DNA from: JAFARZ01 sp035651595
GTDB taxonomy: Bacteria; Actinomycetota; Actinomycetes; Streptosporangiales; Streptosporangiaceae
DNA length: 44,838 bases
Direction of reading: 5' to 3'
Assembly: GCA_035651595.1 (NCBI GenBank)
Contig: DASRFJ010000195.1
Span: forward strand, 1 to 44,838
Shown here in pieces: positions 7,111 through 14,497 of the stretch. Each line of letters starts with the position of its first letter. The first letter of the stretch is position 1. The position numbers were made by a program, and so were the translations under genes. Under the pieces are notes generated by a model. That model did no database searches. It worked only from the letters and a program-made list of their open reading frames with translations, and was not told the DNA's origin.

Positions 7111-7664
7111 CCGCCCGACATCGTCACGCCAGCGGCGCGCAGCTCCTCGACCGCGGCGGCGGTGGACTCGGGCGCCACGCCGGCCGTAAGGTCCAGCAGG
7201 ACGCGGGTGCCGAAGCCGCCGCGCACCGCGTCCCGCGCGGTGGCGCGCACGCAGTAGTCGGTGGCGATGCCCGCCACGTCGACCTCGTCGACGTCGTGCG
7301 CGCGCAGCCAGTCGGCGAGCAGGGTACCGTACTGGTCGGCACCCTCGAAGCCGCTGTACGCGGCCGCGTGCGCGCCCTTGCGGAACACCGCCGCCACGCC
7401 CGACGTGTCCAGGTCCGGGTGGAACTCGACGCCCGGCGTCTCGGCGACGCAGTGCGGCGGCCAGGATTCCGCGTAGTCGGGCTGGTCGGAGAAGTGCGTA
7501 CCGGGGTCGATGTGGAAGTCCTTGGTCGCCACGACGTGCGCGTAGTCGTGGCCGCTCGCCAGCCGTTCGGTGATCGCGCGGGCCACTGCGGCGCCGCCGG
7601 TCACGGCGAGCGAGCCACCCTCGCAGAAGTCGTTCTGCACGTCGACGATGATGAGCGCACGCAT
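7107..7664 (-). CDS. pncA: Nicotinamidase PncA
   Basis: Hydrolyses nicotinamide to nicotinate and ammonia in NAD salvage. The catalytic triad D8, K96 and C138 falls at the same numbers as in M. tuberculosis PncA, and the metal ligands D49, H51, H57 and H71 are all present. Length is 185 residues, normal for the family. Motifs seen are IIVDVQNDF, TKDFH, VFRKGAH and GIATDYCVRAT. The ATG at 7664 lies seven bases after TACGGT, so the mRNA is probably leaderless. PncB, the next enzyme of the pathway, is encoded at 9498-11108 on the same strand but not in the same operon. The stop codon is antisense to that of the Nudix gene. Confidence 0.96.
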   Translation of the reverse strand: MRALIIVDVQNDFCEGGSLAVTGGAAVARAITERLASGHDYAHVVATKDFHIDPGTHFSDQPDYAESWPPHCVAETPGVEFHPDLDTSGVAAVFRKGAHAAAYSGFEGADQYGTLLADWLRAHDVDEVDVAGIATDYCVRATARDAVRGGFGTRVLLDLTAGVAPESTAAAVEELRAAGVTMSGG

Positions 7665-7677
7665 ATGCCAAACCGTA
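7665..7677 (-). promoter_or_regulatory. Leaderless promoter of pncA
   Basis: Minus-strand TACGGT (plus 7672-7677) stands seven bases before the ATG. No clear -35 and no ribosome binding site is present. Confidence 0.5.
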
Positions 7678-7683
7678 GCGGAG

Positions 7684-8151
7684 TTACTCGCCGACGTCGG
7701 CGGGTGTGCCGTTGGTGATCCGGATCAGTTCGGCGAACGTGGTGGGGAACACGGTATGCGGGTGGCCGGCCGCGGCCCAGATCACGTCGTACTTCTCCAG
7801 CCAGGTGTCGACCAGGGTGCGGATCGGCGCGGGATGCCCGACCGGCGCGACGCCGCCGATCGCCTGCCCGGTCCACGCGCGGACGGAGTCCGGATTGGCG
7901 CGCCGCACCGTGCCGGCTCCGGTCAGCGCGGCGACCTTCGCGGTGTCGACCCGGTGCGCACCGCTGGTCATGACCAGCAGGGGGCCGCCGTCCGCGTCGA
8001 AGATCAGGCTGTTCGCGATCGCCCCGACGTCGCAGCCGAGCTGGGCCGCGGCGGTGGCGGCGGTCGGTGCCCGCTCGGGCAGTTCACGTACCTGACCGGT
8101 TACGCCCAGGTCGCGGAGCGCGGCGGCAAAAGCGGAGAAGTCAACGGCCAT
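7684..8151 (-). CDS. YbaK/aminoacyl-tRNA deacylase domain protein
   Basis: Single-domain trans-editing family protein of 155 residues, expected to hydrolyse mischarged aminoacyl-tRNA. The YbaK/ProX core is visible: AAAQLGCDVGAIANSLIF, LLVMTSGAHRVD, the conserved lysine in D-T-A-K-V, GQAIGGVAPVGHP and the C-terminal VIWAAAGHPHTVF with its conserved G-x-x. The frame is open further upstream to 8295, but ATG 8151 is the natural start since TAGCCT sits seven bases before it and family members begin there. It ends 19 bases upstream of the pncA start; pncA has its own promoter signal. Which amino acid it edits cannot be told. Confidence 0.9.
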   Translation of the reverse strand: MAVDFSAFAAALRDLGVTGQVRELPERAPTAATAAAQLGCDVGAIANSLIFDADGGPLLVMTSGAHRVDTAKVAALTGAGTVRRANPDSVRAWTGQAIGGVAPVGHPAPIRTLVDTWLEKYDVIWAAAGHPHTVFPTTFAELIRITNGTPADVGE

Positions 8152-8164
8152 GCGATGCAGGCTA
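8152..8164 (-). promoter_or_regulatory. Leaderless promoter of the YbaK-type gene
   Basis: Minus-strand TAGCCT (plus 8159-8164) is followed by seven bases and the ATG at 8151. It decides the start against upstream in-frame codons. Confidence 0.5.
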
Positions 8165-8248
8165 GCCGCGGCACGCCCGCCCGGGCGAACGATATTCCGC
8201 GCGCTCACCCAGCACCCGCCAGACCCGCCGCAGCCCGCGCCCGGCCCC

Positions 8249-8300
8249 CGCGTGGTTGTGGCAACCACGCGCATAGAACCGGGTGGTTGCCACAATCACG
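8249..8300. repeat. Nested intergenic palindrome
   Basis: CGCGTGGTTG (8249-8258) pairs with CAACCACGCG (8262-8271) over three bases of loop. Independently the 18 bases at 8251-8268 pair with 8283-8300 with one mismatch. Two alternative folds are therefore possible in the spacer between the divergent YbaK-type and amidohydrolase genes. It is upstream of both genes, so it is not a terminator for either; an operator or repeat element is more likely. Confidence 0.6.
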
Positions 8301-8339
8301 CGATTCGTGGCGGGTAGCCCGGCCGGATATGCGGATAGG

Positions 8340-8351
8340 TAAGGTGGCCGC
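8340..8351 (+). promoter_or_regulatory. Leaderless promoter of the amidohydrolase gene
   Basis: TAAGGT (8340-8345) is followed by six bases and ATG at 8352, with no ribosome binding site between. Confidence 0.5.
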
Positions 8352-9392
8352 ATGGCTGTCCTGCGGATCCGTGGCTTTGCGCTGCCAGATGGTGACCCGG
8401 TGGAACTGTACGCGGACGGCGACAGGTGGACCGACGATCCGGTCGCCGGGGCGGAGACGGTCGCCGAGGGCTGGATCCTGCCGGGCCTGGTCGACGCGCA
8501 CACCCACCCGGGCGCCGAAAGCCCCGGCAAGCCGCTGGACGAGGGCCTGCTCCGCCGCGATCTCGAAGACCACGTGGCAGCAGGCGTCACGATGATCCGG
8601 TCGCCCGGCCTGGCGGGGGATCCGCCGGACTGGTTCGGCCGCGACGAGGACGTCCCGCGTGCCGTGCACGCCGGCCCGTGGATCGCGCAGCACGGCCAGT
8701 TCTTCGACGGCTGGGGCCAGCGGGTCAGCCACGCGGAGCTGCCCGGGATCGCCGCCGCCCAGGCCGCGCGCGGCGGCTGGGCCAAGATCATCGCGGACTG
8801 GTTCCCTGGCGACGAGCCGGTACCCGCCGACGTGCTGAAGTCGGCCGTCGACGCGGTACACGCCGTGGGCGGACGGCTCGCCGTGCACTCGCAGCAGGCG
8901 GCGGGCGGGTCGGCCGCGGTCGCGGCGGGGGTCGACTCCCTGGAGCACGGCATGTGCCTGGACCCTGAGCTGCTGCCGCAGATGGCCGACCAGGGGACCG
9001 CGCTCACCCCGACGCTGAAGGTTCTGCTCGAGCAGCTGCCCAATGCCCGGCTGCGGCCGGACAGCCCGCGCAAACAGTGGTACGTGAACGGGGCGTCCGC
9101 GCATCCCGCGCTGGTAGCGGCCGCCGCCGAGGCCGGCGTGACGATTCTGGCGGGAACCGACACCCGCCCGCACGGCCGGATCGCCGACGAGATCCGCGCG
9201 CTGGCCGAGGCCGGGCTCACCGCGCACGCCGCGATCGCCGCCGCGTCCTGGACGGCCCGCGCGTACCTTGGCCTGCCCGGGCTGACGCCCGGCGCCCCGG
9301 CTGACGCCGTCGTCTACGACGCCGATCCGCGCACGGATCTGGCGGTGCTGGATAGCCCCAAAGCGGTCATCCTGCGCGGCCGTCCGCGCTGA
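8352..9392 (+). CDS. Amidohydrolase superfamily protein
   Basis: Metal-dependent hydrolase of 346 residues with the TIM-barrel amidohydrolase layout. The first metal motif H-x-H is HAHTHPG (H50, H52). A lysine in WAKIIADW (about 145), histidines in LAVHSQQ (about 180) and SLEHGM (about 200), and the catalytic aspartate in LAGTDTR (about 263) complete the set. The N-terminal and C-terminal strands (VLRIRG, PADAVVYDADPR) form the usual small beta domain. The arrangement resembles imidazolonepropionase or prolidase-like members, yet the substrate is not predictable. It appears monocistronic behind a leaderless promoter, divergent from the deacylase gene. Confidence 0.85.
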   Translation: MAVLRIRGFALPDGDPVELYADGDRWTDDPVAGAETVAEGWILPGLVDAHTHPGAESPGKPLDEGLLRRDLEDHVAAGVTMIRSPGLAGDPPDWFGRDEDVPRAVHAGPWIAQHGQFFDGWGQRVSHAELPGIAAAQAARGGWAKIIADWFPGDEPVPADVLKSAVDAVHAVGGRLAVHSQQAAGGSAAVAAGVDSLEHGMCLDPELLPQMADQGTALTPTLKVLLEQLPNARLRPDSPRKQWYVNGASAHPALVAAAAEAGVTILAGTDTRPHGRIADEIRALAEAGLTAHAAIAAASWTARAYLGLPGLTPGAPADAVVYDADPRTDLAVLDSPKAVILRGRPR

Positions 9393-9482
9393 GCGAAACC
9401 TCCCCGCGATCCCGCGCGCGGTGCCCGCGCGAGAGTACGCTGATGATCCCCTGACCACCCGCCGACCCGGAGGAAGCGTCCC

Positions 9483-9767
9483 GTGCGCGCACAACCATCA
9501 CTTGAGCTCAAGGTCTCCCGGCTCGAGAACGATGTCACGTCGATCTACGACATGCTCACGCAGATCCAGGTAGGCCAGAGGGAGACCGACAAGCGCGTCA
9601 AAGAGCTGGACAAGCGCCTGACCGGTATGGACGAGCGGCTCACCGGCCGGATGGACAAGCTCGACGGCCGGATGGACAAGCTCGACGGCCGGATGGACGC
9701 ACTCGACCGCCGCATGGACACGTTCGACGACAAGCTCGACCAGGTTCTCGACCTCCTGCGTAAATAA
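9483..9767 (+). CDS. Coiled-coil protein with heptad repeats
   Basis: Hydrophilic protein of 94 residues, nearly all predicted coiled coil. Residues about 40-85 consist of near-perfect heptads (RMDKLDG, RMDKLDG, RMDALDR, RMDTFDD), mirrored at DNA level by two adjacent 21-base copies at about 9649-9690. The N-terminal half (ELKVSRLENDVTSIYDMLTQIQ) also has a hydrophobic heptad pattern. The GTG at 9483 follows GGAGGAAG with good spacing, and codon third positions are strongly GC, so I judge it real. No partner or function is apparent. It overlaps the 3' end of pncB in antisense over 270 bases, its oddest feature. Confidence 0.75.
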   Translation: MRAQPSLELKVSRLENDVTSIYDMLTQIQVGQRETDKRVKELDKRLTGMDERLTGRMDKLDGRMDKLDGRMDALDRRMDTFDDKLDQVLDLLRK

Positions 9768-11108
9768 CGACTCGCGATCCAGGACGGTCGGGATCGCCGG
9801 ATACCCGCGCGACAGCTGCAGCGCGTAGCCCGGCAGTTCCGCCAGCACGGCCTGGTGCCGGGACCGTGCCGCGGCAAGCTCCTCACGCCCGGTCACCGAT
9901 CCGTTGACCACCAGCGGCACCAGCAGTTCCCGGTCATGCGGCCCAGGCGACGGCGGCGTCAGTGACACCTGCTCCGACACCGCAACCCCGTGCGAGTCGC
10001 GGTGCCGAACCGCCCACTTGCGCCCGCCCTGGCTCGGTTTGCCGACCGAATGCTTGGCGACGGGTACCAGCGAATCCGGCGCGGCGTCTGCGGAGGATCC
10101 GCGCGCCACCAGCTTGTACACCAGCGCCGCGGTCGGCGCCCCGGACCCGGTGACCAGGGACGTCCCGACCCCGTACCCGTCCACCGGCGCCGCCCCCAAA
10201 GCCGCGATCGAGTACTCGTCCAGGTCCCCGGTCAGCAGGATGCGCGTCTTCTCGGCGCCCAGCGAGTCCAGCAGGACGCGCACCTCCCGCGCCAGCACGG
10301 GCAGGTCACCGCTGTCGATCCGCACCGCCCCGAGATCGGGACCGGCCAGCGAGACCGCGGTGCGCACCGCCCGCGGCACGTCGTACGTGTCCACCAGCAA
10401 CGTGGTCCCGTTACCGAGCGCTTCGAGCTGCGACGAGAAGGCGTGCCGCTCGTTGTCGTGCACCAGCGTGAACGCGTGCGCCGACGTCCCCGTCGACGGC
10501 ACCCCGTACGACATGCGCGCCCGCAGGTTGGACGTGGCGGCGAACCCGGCGATGTACGCGGCCCGCGCGGCCGCGACCGCGGCCCGCTCGTGTGTCCGCC
10601 GCGACCCCATCTCGATCAGCGGCCGTCCGTCAAGCCCGCCGGCCGCGGTCACCATCCGGGACGCGGCCGAGGCGATCGCGCAGTCGTGGTTCAGGATCGA
10701 CAGGCACACCGTCTCCAGCAGGACCGCCTCGGCGAACGTCCCAGAAACGACCAGAATGGGCGAGCCCGGGAAGTAACAGTCCCCCTCCGCGTATCCCCAG
10801 ATATTTCCTGAGAAACGGTACGATTCCAGATAGGCCAACGTCGGTGCGTCAACGATGCCGTCGAGGAACGATAGCTCCGTTTGGCCGAACCGAAACTGCT
10901 CAACAGCCTCAAGCAATCGTCCGGTTCCCGCCACGACGCCGTATCTGCGGCCATGGGGCAGGTGCCTGGCGAACACCTCGAACACGGCGGGCCGGTGCGC
11001 AGCCCCGCTGCGCAGGGCCGCCTGGAGCATGGTGAGCTCGTAGTGATCGGTCAGCAGGGCTGTCCCGCCAGTACTCGCGCTGCCCTGGTGGTTCACCGGA
11101 TTAGTCAC
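9498..11108 (-). CDS. pncB: Nicotinate phosphoribosyltransferase PncB with extended tail
   Basis: Joins nicotinate and PRPP to nicotinate mononucleotide in NAD salvage, using ATP. Family segments are LLTDHYELTMLQAAL, the catalytic-histidine region EMGSRRTHERAAVAAARAAYI, VDTYDVPRA, RIDSGDLPVLARE and VGTSLVTGSGAPT. The conserved part ends near SRGYPAIPT at about 9800, where homologues stop. Here no stop codon occurs, and the frame continues about 95 residues, antisense and in codon register with the coiled-coil gene. That gives an odd repetitive V-H-P-A-V-E-L tail. The start is GTG 11108, seven bases after TAGTCT; an upstream in-frame ATG at 11240 would run through the divergent clpS and is rejected. 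Catalytic core assignment is sure, the tail is not. Confidence 0.92.
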   Translation of the reverse strand: MTNPVNHQGSASTGGTALLTDHYELTMLQAALRSGAAHRPAVFEVFARHLPHGRRYGVVAGTGRLLEAVEQFRFGQTELSFLDGIVDAPTLAYLESYRFSGNIWGYAEGDCYFPGSPILVVSGTFAEAVLLETVCLSILNHDCAIASAASRMVTAAGGLDGRPLIEMGSRRTHERAAVAAARAAYIAGFAATSNLRARMSYGVPSTGTSAHAFTLVHDNERHAFSSQLEALGNGTTLLVDTYDVPRAVRTAVSLAGPDLGAVRIDSGDLPVLAREVRVLLDSLGAEKTRILLTGDLDEYSIAALGAAPVDGYGVGTSLVTGSGAPTAALVYKLVARGSSADAAPDSLVPVAKHSVGKPSQGGRKWAVRHRDSHGVAVSEQVSLTPPSPGPHDRELLVPLVVNGSVTGREELAAARSRHQAVLAELPGYALQLSRGYPAIPTVLDRESLFTQEVENLVELVVERVHAAVECVHPAVELVHPAVELVHPAGEPLVHTGQALVQLFDALVGLPLAYLDLREHVVDRRDIVLEPGDLELK

Positions 11109-11121
11109 AGGTGGAAGACTA
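11109..11121 (-). promoter_or_regulatory. Leaderless promoter of pncB
   Basis: Minus-strand TAGTCT (plus 11116-11121) is followed by seven bases and GTG at 11108. The 34-base spacer to divergent clpS must hold both control regions. Confidence 0.5.
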
Positions 11122-11142
11122 CGGAATGGGAGGTGGACAGTA

Positions 11143-11430
11143 GTGAGCGTGGCACCGGCTGAGGTTGACCTGCCGGTCGGCGAAGGCAAGCTGACACCGG
11201 ACAAGCCGTGGGTCACAATCGTCTGGAACGACCCCATCAACCTGATGTCCTACGTGACCTATGTCTTCCAGCACGTCTTCGGCTACCCCAAGAAGAAGGC
11301 GGAGAAGCTCATGCTGGACGTACACCACAAGGGCAAGGCCGTCGTCGCCTCCGGTGCCAGGGAGGCGATGGAACATAACGTCGAGGTGCTCCACGGCTAC
11401 GGCCTGTGGGCCACGGTGCACCAGGACTGA
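11143..11430 (+). CDS. clpS: ATP-dependent Clp protease adaptor ClpS
   Basis: Adaptor that delivers N-degron substrates to ClpC/ClpA for degradation by ClpP. The 95 residues contain the core WVTIVWNDPINLMSYV with the N-D motif that reads the substrate N-terminus, then the helix VFGYPKKKAEKLMLDVHHKGKAVV and the strand GLWATVHQD. GTG 11143 is preceded by GGGAGGTGG. It leads a same-strand run clpS-DUF2017-mec-cysO-cysM with short gaps, the order known from mycobacteria, so cotranscription is likely. Confidence 0.95.
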   Translation: MSVAPAEVDLPVGEGKLTPDKPWVTIVWNDPINLMSYVTYVFQHVFGYPKKKAEKLMLDVHHKGKAVVASGAREAMEHNVEVLHGYGLWATVHQD

Positions 11431-11439
11431 CGCGCAACT

Positions 11440-11979
11440 GTGGAACCTTTCCGTTCGGTCAGGAGCGGCGGCGTGAAGGCAGTACTCGCCGCCGCCGAAG
11501 CCTCGTTGCTGCGCAGCCTCGTCGGCCAGGTCATGGAGCTGATCGAGCCCGAAGTCGCCAGGGCCACGGACCTGGACGAACTCGAGGCCCTGCTCCAGGC
11601 CGACGCCGCGCAGCCGCCGAAGGACCCGGTGCTGGCCCGGCTGCTGCCCGATGGCTACAAGGACGACCCGGACGCGGCCGGGGAGTTCCGCAAGTACACC
11701 GAGCTCACGCTGCGCGCGGCCAAGCACGAGAGCGCCCAGCTGATGCTGGATTCGCTGCCGGAGGAGGGCGGCAAGGTCCAGCTCACCCCGGAACAGGCGC
11801 AGGCCTGGCTGAGGTCGCTGAACGACGTGCGCCTGGCCCTCGGCACCAAGCTCGGGGTCTCGGAGGACTTCGAGGCGCAGTGGGACCGGCTGGGCGACAA
11901 CGACCCGCTGCGCACCGCGTTCGAGGTCTACGCGTGGCTGGGTGCTGTGCAGGAGTCCCTCGTCCGCGCCCTATGGTAA
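11440..11979 (+). CDS. DUF2017 family protein
   Basis: Helical cytoplasmic protein of 179 residues of the DUF2017 family, found in actinobacteria directly after clpS. Recognisable parts are EASLLRSLVGQVMELI, PVLARLLPDGYKDDPDAAGEFRKYTE, a helix ending ESAQLMLDSLP, and the C-terminal W-L-R-S-L-N-D-V-R-L-A-L-G-T-K-L-G segment. Its function is unknown; its constant position after clpS suggests a link with protein turnover, which is inference. GTG 11440 is nine bases from the clpS stop. Its stop overlaps an in-frame ATG of mec at 11973. Confidence 0.88.
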   Translation: MEPFRSVRSGGVKAVLAAAEASLLRSLVGQVMELIEPEVARATDLDELEALLQADAAQPPKDPVLARLLPDGYKDDPDAAGEFRKYTELTLRAAKHESAQLMLDSLPEEGGKVQLTPEQAQAWLRSLNDVRLALGTKLGVSEDFEAQWDRLGDNDPLRTAFEVYAWLGAVQESLVRALW

Positions 11980-11984
11980 AAGTC

Positions 11985-12392
11985 ATGCTGACCATTTCGC
12001 GGGACCTGTACGACAAGATCGTCGCGCACGCCCGCAAGGACCACCCGGACGAGGCCTGCGGCGTCATCGCGGGCCCCGAGGGCAGCGGCCGCCCCGAGCG
12101 TTTCATCCCGATGGAGAACGCCGAGCGTTCGCCCACGTTCTACCGGTTCGACTCGCAGGAGCAGCTCAGCGTGTGGCGGGAGATGGACGACCGCGACGAG
12201 GAACCCGTGGTGATCTACCATTCGCACACGGCGACGGAGGCATACCCGTCCCGTACGGACATCTCGTACGCCAGCGAGCCGGACGCCCATTATGTCCTGG
12301 TTTCGACCAGAAGCGACGACGAGACCGAGTTTCGCTCGTACCGCATCCTGGACGGCGAAGTCACCGAGGAACCGGTTCAAATCCAGGATTAA
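11985..12392 (+). CDS. mec: JAMM metalloprotease Mec (CysO-cysteine peptidase)
   Basis: Zinc peptidase that releases cysteine from the CysO-cysteine adduct in the sulfur-carrier cysteine pathway. The JAMM signature is complete: E23, H79, H81, S89 and D92 in the H-x-H-x7-S-x-x-D pattern. Length from ATG 11985 is 135 residues and agrees with homologues that begin M-L-T. An ATG at 11973 overlapping the DUF2017 stop is the alternative and adds four residues. Neither has a strong ribosome binding site, so translational coupling to DUF2017 is likely. Its partners cysO and cysM follow. Confidence 0.93.
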   Translation: MLTISRDLYDKIVAHARKDHPDEACGVIAGPEGSGRPERFIPMENAERSPTFYRFDSQEQLSVWREMDDRDEEPVVIYHSHTATEAYPSRTDISYASEPDAHYVLVSTRSDDETEFRSYRILDGEVTEEPVQIQD

Positions 12393-12453
12393 TTCCGCCG
12401 GCCTATAAGTTAGTACCCGCAGAGTTATACGTCCGACCCAGGGAGCACCGTCC

Positions 12454-12726
12454 ATGGCCATCGAGGTTCGAATCCCCACGATCCTGCGCACGTACACCGA
12501 CGGCGCCAAGCAGGTTGAGGGGTCCGGGGCCACGCTCGCCGAGCTGATCAGCGACCTCGAGTCCCGGCACTCCGGCCTCAGCGCGCGGCTCATCGACGGC
12601 GGCGCCCTGCGCCGGTTCGTGAACGTCTACCTGAACGACGAGGACGTGCGCTTCCTGTCCGGCCTGGACACCCCGGTCAAGGACGGCGACACGGTGACCG
12701 TCCTCCCCGCGGTCGCCGGCGGATGA
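12454..12726 (+). CDS. cysO: Sulfur-carrier protein CysO (MoaD/ThiS family)
   Basis: Ubiquitin-fold sulfur carrier of 90 residues. It ends in Gly-Gly, the C-terminus that becomes a thiocarboxylate and transfers sulfur to O-phosphoserine on CysM. The beta-grasp core is seen in VRIPTILRTYT, LIDGGALRRFVNVYLNDEDVR and KDGDTVTVLPAVAGG. ATG 12454 follows AGGGAG. The 61-base gap after mec contains TAAGTT and TTATAC, possible -10 elements for a second start. Assignment to CysO rather than MoaD rests on the mec-cysO-cysM order. Confidence 0.93.
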   Translation: MAIEVRIPTILRTYTDGAKQVEGSGATLAELISDLESRHSGLSARLIDGGALRRFVNVYLNDEDVRFLSGLDTPVKDGDTVTVLPAVAGG

Positions 12727-12750
12727 TTTTTACTCAGAACGACATCGGCT

Positions 12751-13698
12751 ATGCGTTACGACAACCTGCTCGATTCACTGGGCAATACGCCAATGGTGGG
12801 CTTGCCCCGGTTGTCGCCCTCCCCGGACGTCCGGCTGTGGGCCAAGCTCGAGGACCGGAACCCGACCGGGTCGGTGAAGGACCGCGCGGCGTTCTACATG
12901 GTCGCGCAGGCGGAGAAGGAAGGCCGGCTGATCCCCGGTTCGACGATCCTCGAGCCCACCTCCGGCAACACCGGCATCTCCCTGGCGATGGTCGCCAAAC
13001 TGCGCGGTTACCATCTCATCGTCGTCATGCCGGAGAACACCAGCGAGGAACGCCGGCTGCTGCTGCGCATGTACGGTGCCGAGATCATCGAGTCCCCGGC
13101 GGCGGGCGGTTCGAACGAGGCGGTCCGGGTCGCCAAGCAGATCGCGGCCGAGCATCCCGACTGGGTGATGCTGTACCAGTACGGCAACGAGGCCAACGCG
13201 CGAGCGCACTACGAGACGACCGGGCCGGAGATCCTCGCCGACCTGCCGCAGATCACGCACTTCGTGGCCGGGCTCGGCACGACCGGCACGCTGATGGGCG
13301 TGGGCCGGTACCTGCGCGAGCACAAGCCGGACGTGCAGATCGTCGCGGCCGAGCCGCGGTACGGGGAACTCGTCTACGGCCTGCGCAACGTGGACGAGGG
13401 CTTCGTCCCCGAACTCTACGACGAGTCGGTGCTGACCACCCGGTTCTCCGTGTCGTCGGCCGACGCCCTGCGGCGCACCCGCGAGCTGATCACCGCCGAA
13501 GGCATCTTCGCCGGCATCTCGGCAGGCTGCGCCCTGCACGCCGGCATCGCCCTGGCCGCCAAGGCGGCGGCCTCCGGCCAGCCCGCCGAGGTGGTCGTCC
13601 TGGTCGCCGACGGCGGCTGGAAGTACCTGTCGACCGGCGCCTACAACGGCACCCTCACCGAAGCGGAATCCCGCCTAGAAGGCCAGCTCTGGGCCTGA
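12751..13698 (+). CDS. cysM: O-phosphoserine sulfhydrylase CysM
   Basis: PLP enzyme of 315 residues making cysteine from O-phosphoserine and CysO thiocarboxylate. The Schiff-base lysine lies in NPTGSVKDRAA (residue about 44). The substrate loop is TSGNTG (about 71-76) and the phosphate-binding glycine loop is GLGTTGT (about 174-180). The C-terminal serine-containing G-I-S-A-G-C segment contacts the PLP ring. The CysM type is supported by its position 24 bases after cysO and by the VADGGWKYLSTG ending seen in mycobacterial CysM. It is probably cotranscribed with clpS-mec-cysO. Rhomboid and murI, which follow cysM in M. tuberculosis, are missing. Confidence 0.94.
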   Translation: MRYDNLLDSLGNTPMVGLPRLSPSPDVRLWAKLEDRNPTGSVKDRAAFYMVAQAEKEGRLIPGSTILEPTSGNTGISLAMVAKLRGYHLIVVMPENTSEERRLLLRMYGAEIIESPAAGGSNEAVRVAKQIAAEHPDWVMLYQYGNEANARAHYETTGPEILADLPQITHFVAGLGTTGTLMGVGRYLREHKPDVQIVAAEPRYGELVYGLRNVDEGFVPELYDESVLTTRFSVSSADALRRTRELITAEGIFAGISAGCALHAGIALAAKAAASGQPAEVVVLVADGGWKYLSTGAYNGTLTEAESRLEGQLWA

Positions 13699-13709
13699 TC
13701 GCCGGCAGG

Positions 13710-13722
13710 CATAATTACCGGT
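13710..13722 (+). promoter_or_regulatory. Leaderless promoter of the MBL gene
   Basis: CATAAT (13710-13715), a good -10 match, is followed by seven bases and ATG at 13723, with no ribosome binding site. Confidence 0.5.
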
Positions 13723-14484
13723 ATGAGAGTCACTGTGGTGGGTTGTGCCGGGAGTTATCCCAGCGCGGTTAGCGCCGGTTCGTGCTACCTGCTGGAGGCC
13801 GAGGGCTTCCGGATGCTGATCGACCTCGGTACGGGCGCGCTCGGCCCGCTTCAGCGGTACGTGGACTTGTCCGGAATCGATGCGATCTGCGTCAGCCACC
13901 TGCACGCGGATCATTGTCTTGACCTGCACGCCTACCGGGTGGCCAGGCAGTACGGCCCGGCTGGGCTGATGCCTCCCATCCCCGTCTACGGGCCTGCTGG
14001 CACGGCGGAGCGGATCGCGCTAGTGAACGGGACGGACGGCGACGACGGGCTGACCGCTCGGTTCACATTCGGCACGCTCACCCCGGGCAAGCGGGAGATC
14101 GGCCCGTTCCAGCTCACCACCGCGCACATGAACCACCCGGTAGAGACCTTCGGGTTCCGCGTCCAGCACGACGGCTGGACGCTCGCGTACTCTGCCGACA
14201 CCGGGGAGTCAGCGGCCCTCGTCGAACTGGCCAGGAGCGCAGACCTGCTATTGTGCGAGGCGGCCTACCTCGACGGACTGGACAACCGGCGGGACGTGCA
14301 CCTGTCAGGCAGGGAAGCGGGCGAGCACGCCGCCAAAGCTGGCGTGGGCGCTCTCGTGCTCACTCACCTTGTGGCCGGCAAAGACCCGGATCGGTCGTTT
14401 GCCGAGGCGTCCGGTGCGTTCGCCGGGCCACTGTCCCTTGCTTGTCCGGGCGCTACATTCGGACCGGACGCGGCGAGCCGGTGA
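13723..14484 (+). CDS. MBL-fold metallohydrolase, Rv1339-like
   Basis: Metallo-beta-lactamase fold hydrolase of 253 residues related to RNase Z and to mycobacterial Rv1339, described as an atypical cyclic-nucleotide phosphodiesterase. The metal motif H59-x-H61-x-D63-H64 is intact. Further ligands are visible in TTAHMNHPVET, AYSADTGESAAL (the bridging aspartate) and VLTHLV near residue 211. The N-terminus V-T-V-V-G-C-A-G-S-Y-P is that of the Rv1339 group. In mycobacteria the gene is followed directly by rph; here a four-gene block intervenes. Substrate choice is inferred from the family. Confidence 0.9.
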   Translation: MRVTVVGCAGSYPSAVSAGSCYLLEAEGFRMLIDLGTGALGPLQRYVDLSGIDAICVSHLHADHCLDLHAYRVARQYGPAGLMPPIPVYGPAGTAERIALVNGTDGDDGLTARFTFGTLTPGKREIGPFQLTTAHMNHPVETFGFRVQHDGWTLAYSADTGESAALVELARSADLLLCEAAYLDGLDNRRDVHLSGREAGEHAAKAGVGALVLTHLVAGKDPDRSFAEASGAFAGPLSLACPGATFGPDAASR

Positions 14485-14497
14485 CGCGGGCAGCCTC

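Noticed and set aside
6430..7671. Minus-strand frame ending in a cysteine-containing segment near 6430-6500
   Set aside because: Most of it is antisense to Nudix and out of frame with pncA. The end resembles a small peptide, but it falls between repeat copies 1 and 3 and has no own start.
9649..9690. Minisatellite repeat
   Set aside because: The two 21-base copies are explained by protein heptad repeats of the coiled-coil gene.
12393..12453. Riboswitch or T-box before cysO
   Set aside because: The spacer of 61 bases is too short for known SAM or cysteine-related elements and shows no matching structure.
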